33,006 nt of DNA from Salpingoeca rosetta (Eukaryota; Opisthokonta; Choanoflagellata; Craspedida; Salpingoecidae), in NCBI RefSeq assembly GCF_000188695.1, contig NW_004754917.1, positions 139,246-172,251 on the forward strand, written 5' to 3'. The notes below the pieces were generated by a model that did not search any database, was not told the origin of the DNA, and saw nothing but the letters and a program-made list of their open reading frames with translations. Each line of letters begins with the position of its first letter. Position 1 is the stretch's first letter. Below are positions 31,887 through 33,006 of this stretch, piece after piece. The translations under genes were made by a program, and so were the position numbers.

Positions 31887-32146
31887 CGTGTGTGTGTGCG
31901 TGCGTGTGTGTGTGTGCGTGTGTGTGCGTGTGTGTGCGTGGGTTGACCGAGAGCGGGGTGAATGGACGGTTTGGCCGGCTCACCTTGTGACTGTGATTCA
32001 ACTGCTGGCGGTAATTTGAATTGTTGCCACAGTATGGACGCAGAGACGGTGCGGGTGTTTGGGCGGTTGCACACCCTCAACATGTACGGGAACGCCTTGC
32101 ATGCGTGGTCAAAGGTGAGGCGCCCTTCACAGCCCATGCTGTGCCA

Positions 32147-32196
<50 letters not shown>

Positions 32197-32405
32197 CGTG
32201 GGTGTGTGCTCATGGCACGGCTTTTGTTGTCTCGTTTGTCCTTTAGGTGCTAGCGTTGGGCGAGCTGCCCGCGCTCTCTGACCTGAAGCTGAACGCGAAC
32301 CAACTCGGTGACTGCACAGACTTTACACCGCTGTCATCGCTGGCATCGCTCTCCATTGCGTACGTCGCAGTTGTGCATACGCGCCATCACCAGCGTGCGT
32401 GCATG

Positions 32406-32457
<52 letters not shown>

Positions 32458-32651
32458 TCGTGTACGTGCTGTGTGCCGACGTGAATATGCCCCAGCACCG
32501 TCTAACCGATGCCCTTGTTTTACATCACAGGTCAAATGAGATTTCGTCATGGGAAACCGTCAAGGCACTGGGGAAACTCACAGGTGTGTGCATGTTCCTG
32601 CATCCAGTTTGCTCAGTTCCATCCTCACCCAACGGCTGCTCACACGACCAT

Positions 32652-32698
<47 letters not shown>

Positions 32699-32835
32699 TC
32701 ATCACCCCTGTTCCACCACCTTATACCACTATTGGTTTACCGCAGGCCTGACGAGTGTGCGCATGCGGCACAACCCGGTTGGCAGCGGCGTGACGGAGGC
32801 CGTGTACAGGAAGCTCTGCATCCACCACCTTCCAC
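30029..32835 (+). CDS. TBCE: Tubulin-folding cofactor E, 3'-partial, nine exons
   Basis: TBCE binds alpha-tubulin and works with cofactors B, C, D and Arl2 in assembling and recycling the tubulin dimer in the cytosol. Exons (phase-consistent, GT-AG): 30029-30107, 30321-30405, 30720-31082, 31399-31501, 31723-31796, 32033-32114, 32247-32359, 32531-32583 and 32746 to about 32835. Together they give about 347 residues of a family near 530. The CAP-Gly domain is at residues 1-80, with [20 protein letters not shown] and TGGSFV. Leucine-rich repeats follow from about residue 150, with [53 protein letters not shown] and [15 protein letters not shown]. The ATG at 30029 was chosen because it starts just before the conserved [16 protein letters not shown]. 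The last donor, GTCAGT at 32836, is a candidate only. The C-terminal repeats and ubiquitin-like domain lie off the window. Confidence 0.92.
30108..30320 (+). other. TBCE: TBCE intron 1
   Basis: The donor is GTGGGC and the acceptor is CTGCCTCAG. The first half is TG-rich imperfect repeat, and the end is a CT-rich polypyrimidine stretch before the acceptor. It splits a Gly codon after the first base. Confidence 0.85.
30406..30719 (+). other. TBCE: TBCE intron 2
   Basis: The donor GTATGT leads into a TG microsatellite at about 30417-30437. The acceptor is GGACACAG. It splits the codon after the Cys that ends KYFAC. The 314-base intron holds no convincing coding sequence. Confidence 0.85.
31083..31398 (+). 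other. TBCE: TBCE intron 3
   Basis: The donor is GTGCAG and the acceptor is TTGTGCAG. A TG/TGAG-rich tract spans about 31190-31275, and a CT-rich tract follows before the acceptor. Splicing joins LTSLNI to SGNRLDF, completing a leucine-rich repeat. Confidence 0.85.
31502..31722 (+). repeat. TBCE: TBCE intron 4 with (CAGA)n and (CA)n microsatellites
   Basis: The intron runs from donor GTGAAC to acceptor GGTGCCAG in phase 0. It contains a CAGA tetranucleotide array at about 31513-31582, a degenerate CAGT/CAGA continuation to about 31625, then a CA run to about 31658. Confidence 0.88.
31797..32032 (+). repeat. TBCE: TBCE intron 5 with a long (TG)n microsatellite
   Basis: The donor is GTACGC and the acceptor is TGCCACAG. 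A near-perfect TG array spans about 31810-31881, then TG interrupted by CG steps runs to about 31940. Splicing joins GMEHI and a split Asn codon to [10 protein letters not shown]. Confidence 0.88.
32115..32246 (+). repeat. TBCE: TBCE intron 6 with (CA)n microsatellite
   Basis: The donor is GTGAGG and the acceptor is GTCCTTTAG, phase 0. A CA array at about 32147-32194 fills the centre of this 132-base intron, the shortest complete one seen. Confidence 0.88.
32360..32530 (+). repeat. TBCE: TBCE intron 7 with (TG)n microsatellite
   Basis: The donor is GTACGT and the acceptor is ACATCACAG. A TG array lies at about 32410-32456. Splicing joins LASLSIA to [10 protein letters not shown]. Confidence 0.88.
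32584..32745 (+). repeat. TBCE: TBCE intron 8 with (CCACGA)n hexamer array
   Basis: The donor is GTGTGT and the acceptor is TTTACCGCAG. A CCACGA hexanucleotide array spans about 32644-32698. Splicing joins ALGKLT to [12 protein letters not shown] through a split Gly codon. Confidence 0.87.
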
Positions 32836-32906
32836 GTCAGTGCCAAAGAACAAGCAGGGAGAGGCATTACTATGGGGAGAAGAGCGAAGGGGATTTGCGG
32901 TTGCAT

Positions 32907-33006
<100 letters not shown>

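Noticed and set aside
30048..32550. Minus-strand frames rich in Thr-His repeats over TBCE
   Set aside because: They are translations of TG/CA microsatellites in TBCE introns.

Overview
The window is eukaryotic nuclear DNA, most likely from a choanoflagellate. The evidence is a GC-rich genome with spliceosomal GT-AG introns full of TG/CA microsatellites, beside a very large metazoan-style adhesion gene combining cadherin, EGF, CCP/sushi, receptor-L-like and thrombospondin type 3 modules. Intron lengths of about 130 to 320 bp would suit Salpingoeca rosetta, but the species is an inference.

Two genes are supported, arranged head to head. On the minus strand one giant gene fills about 28.6 kb down to 1 and runs off the left edge (at least about 9,500 residues in the window). 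In protein order it has an uncertain N-terminus near 28.5 kb; three EGF-CCP-EGF blocks (27.99-25.97 kb); about 36 tandem cadherin repeats (25.97-13.85 kb, with a 230-base run of N at 14334-14563); a second EGF/CCP block; a receptor-L-like solenoid; a TSP3 repeat plus EGF; a first TMEM132-like module of Ig-like, cohesin-like and dockerin-like parts (12.22-7.66 kb); a Ser/Thr mucin-like stalk of about 985 residues (7.65-4.69 kb); and a second TMEM132-like module (4.69 kb to the edge). A transmembrane segment, if any, lies beyond position 1.

The 3' part, about 20.85 kb to 1, is a single uninterrupted reading frame of about 6,950 codons. The 5' part, 27.15-20.85 kb, keeps obvious domain homology but is broken by eight frame changes and one in-frame TAA. 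Most of the frame changes look like one lost base in a C run, and one is an 8-bp tandem duplication. Draft-assembly error and real decay are both possible.

On the plus strand, from 30029 to beyond the right edge, lies tubulin-folding cofactor E (TBCE): nine exons covering the CAP-Gly domain and much of the leucine-rich-repeat domain. The two genes share a roughly 1.4-kb intergenic stretch with a CCAAT box, simple repeats and no convincing gene.

The most unusual signals are: (i) a strict four-repeat periodicity of two cysteine signatures in the cadherin array, which points to a four-cadherin superunit amplified about eight times; (ii) two copies of a cohesin-like / RTRR / dockerin-like unit in one protein; (iii) the mucin-like stalk punctuated by about 13 SG-x-EP islands; and (iv) the sharp boundary between the broken and intact halves of the same gene.
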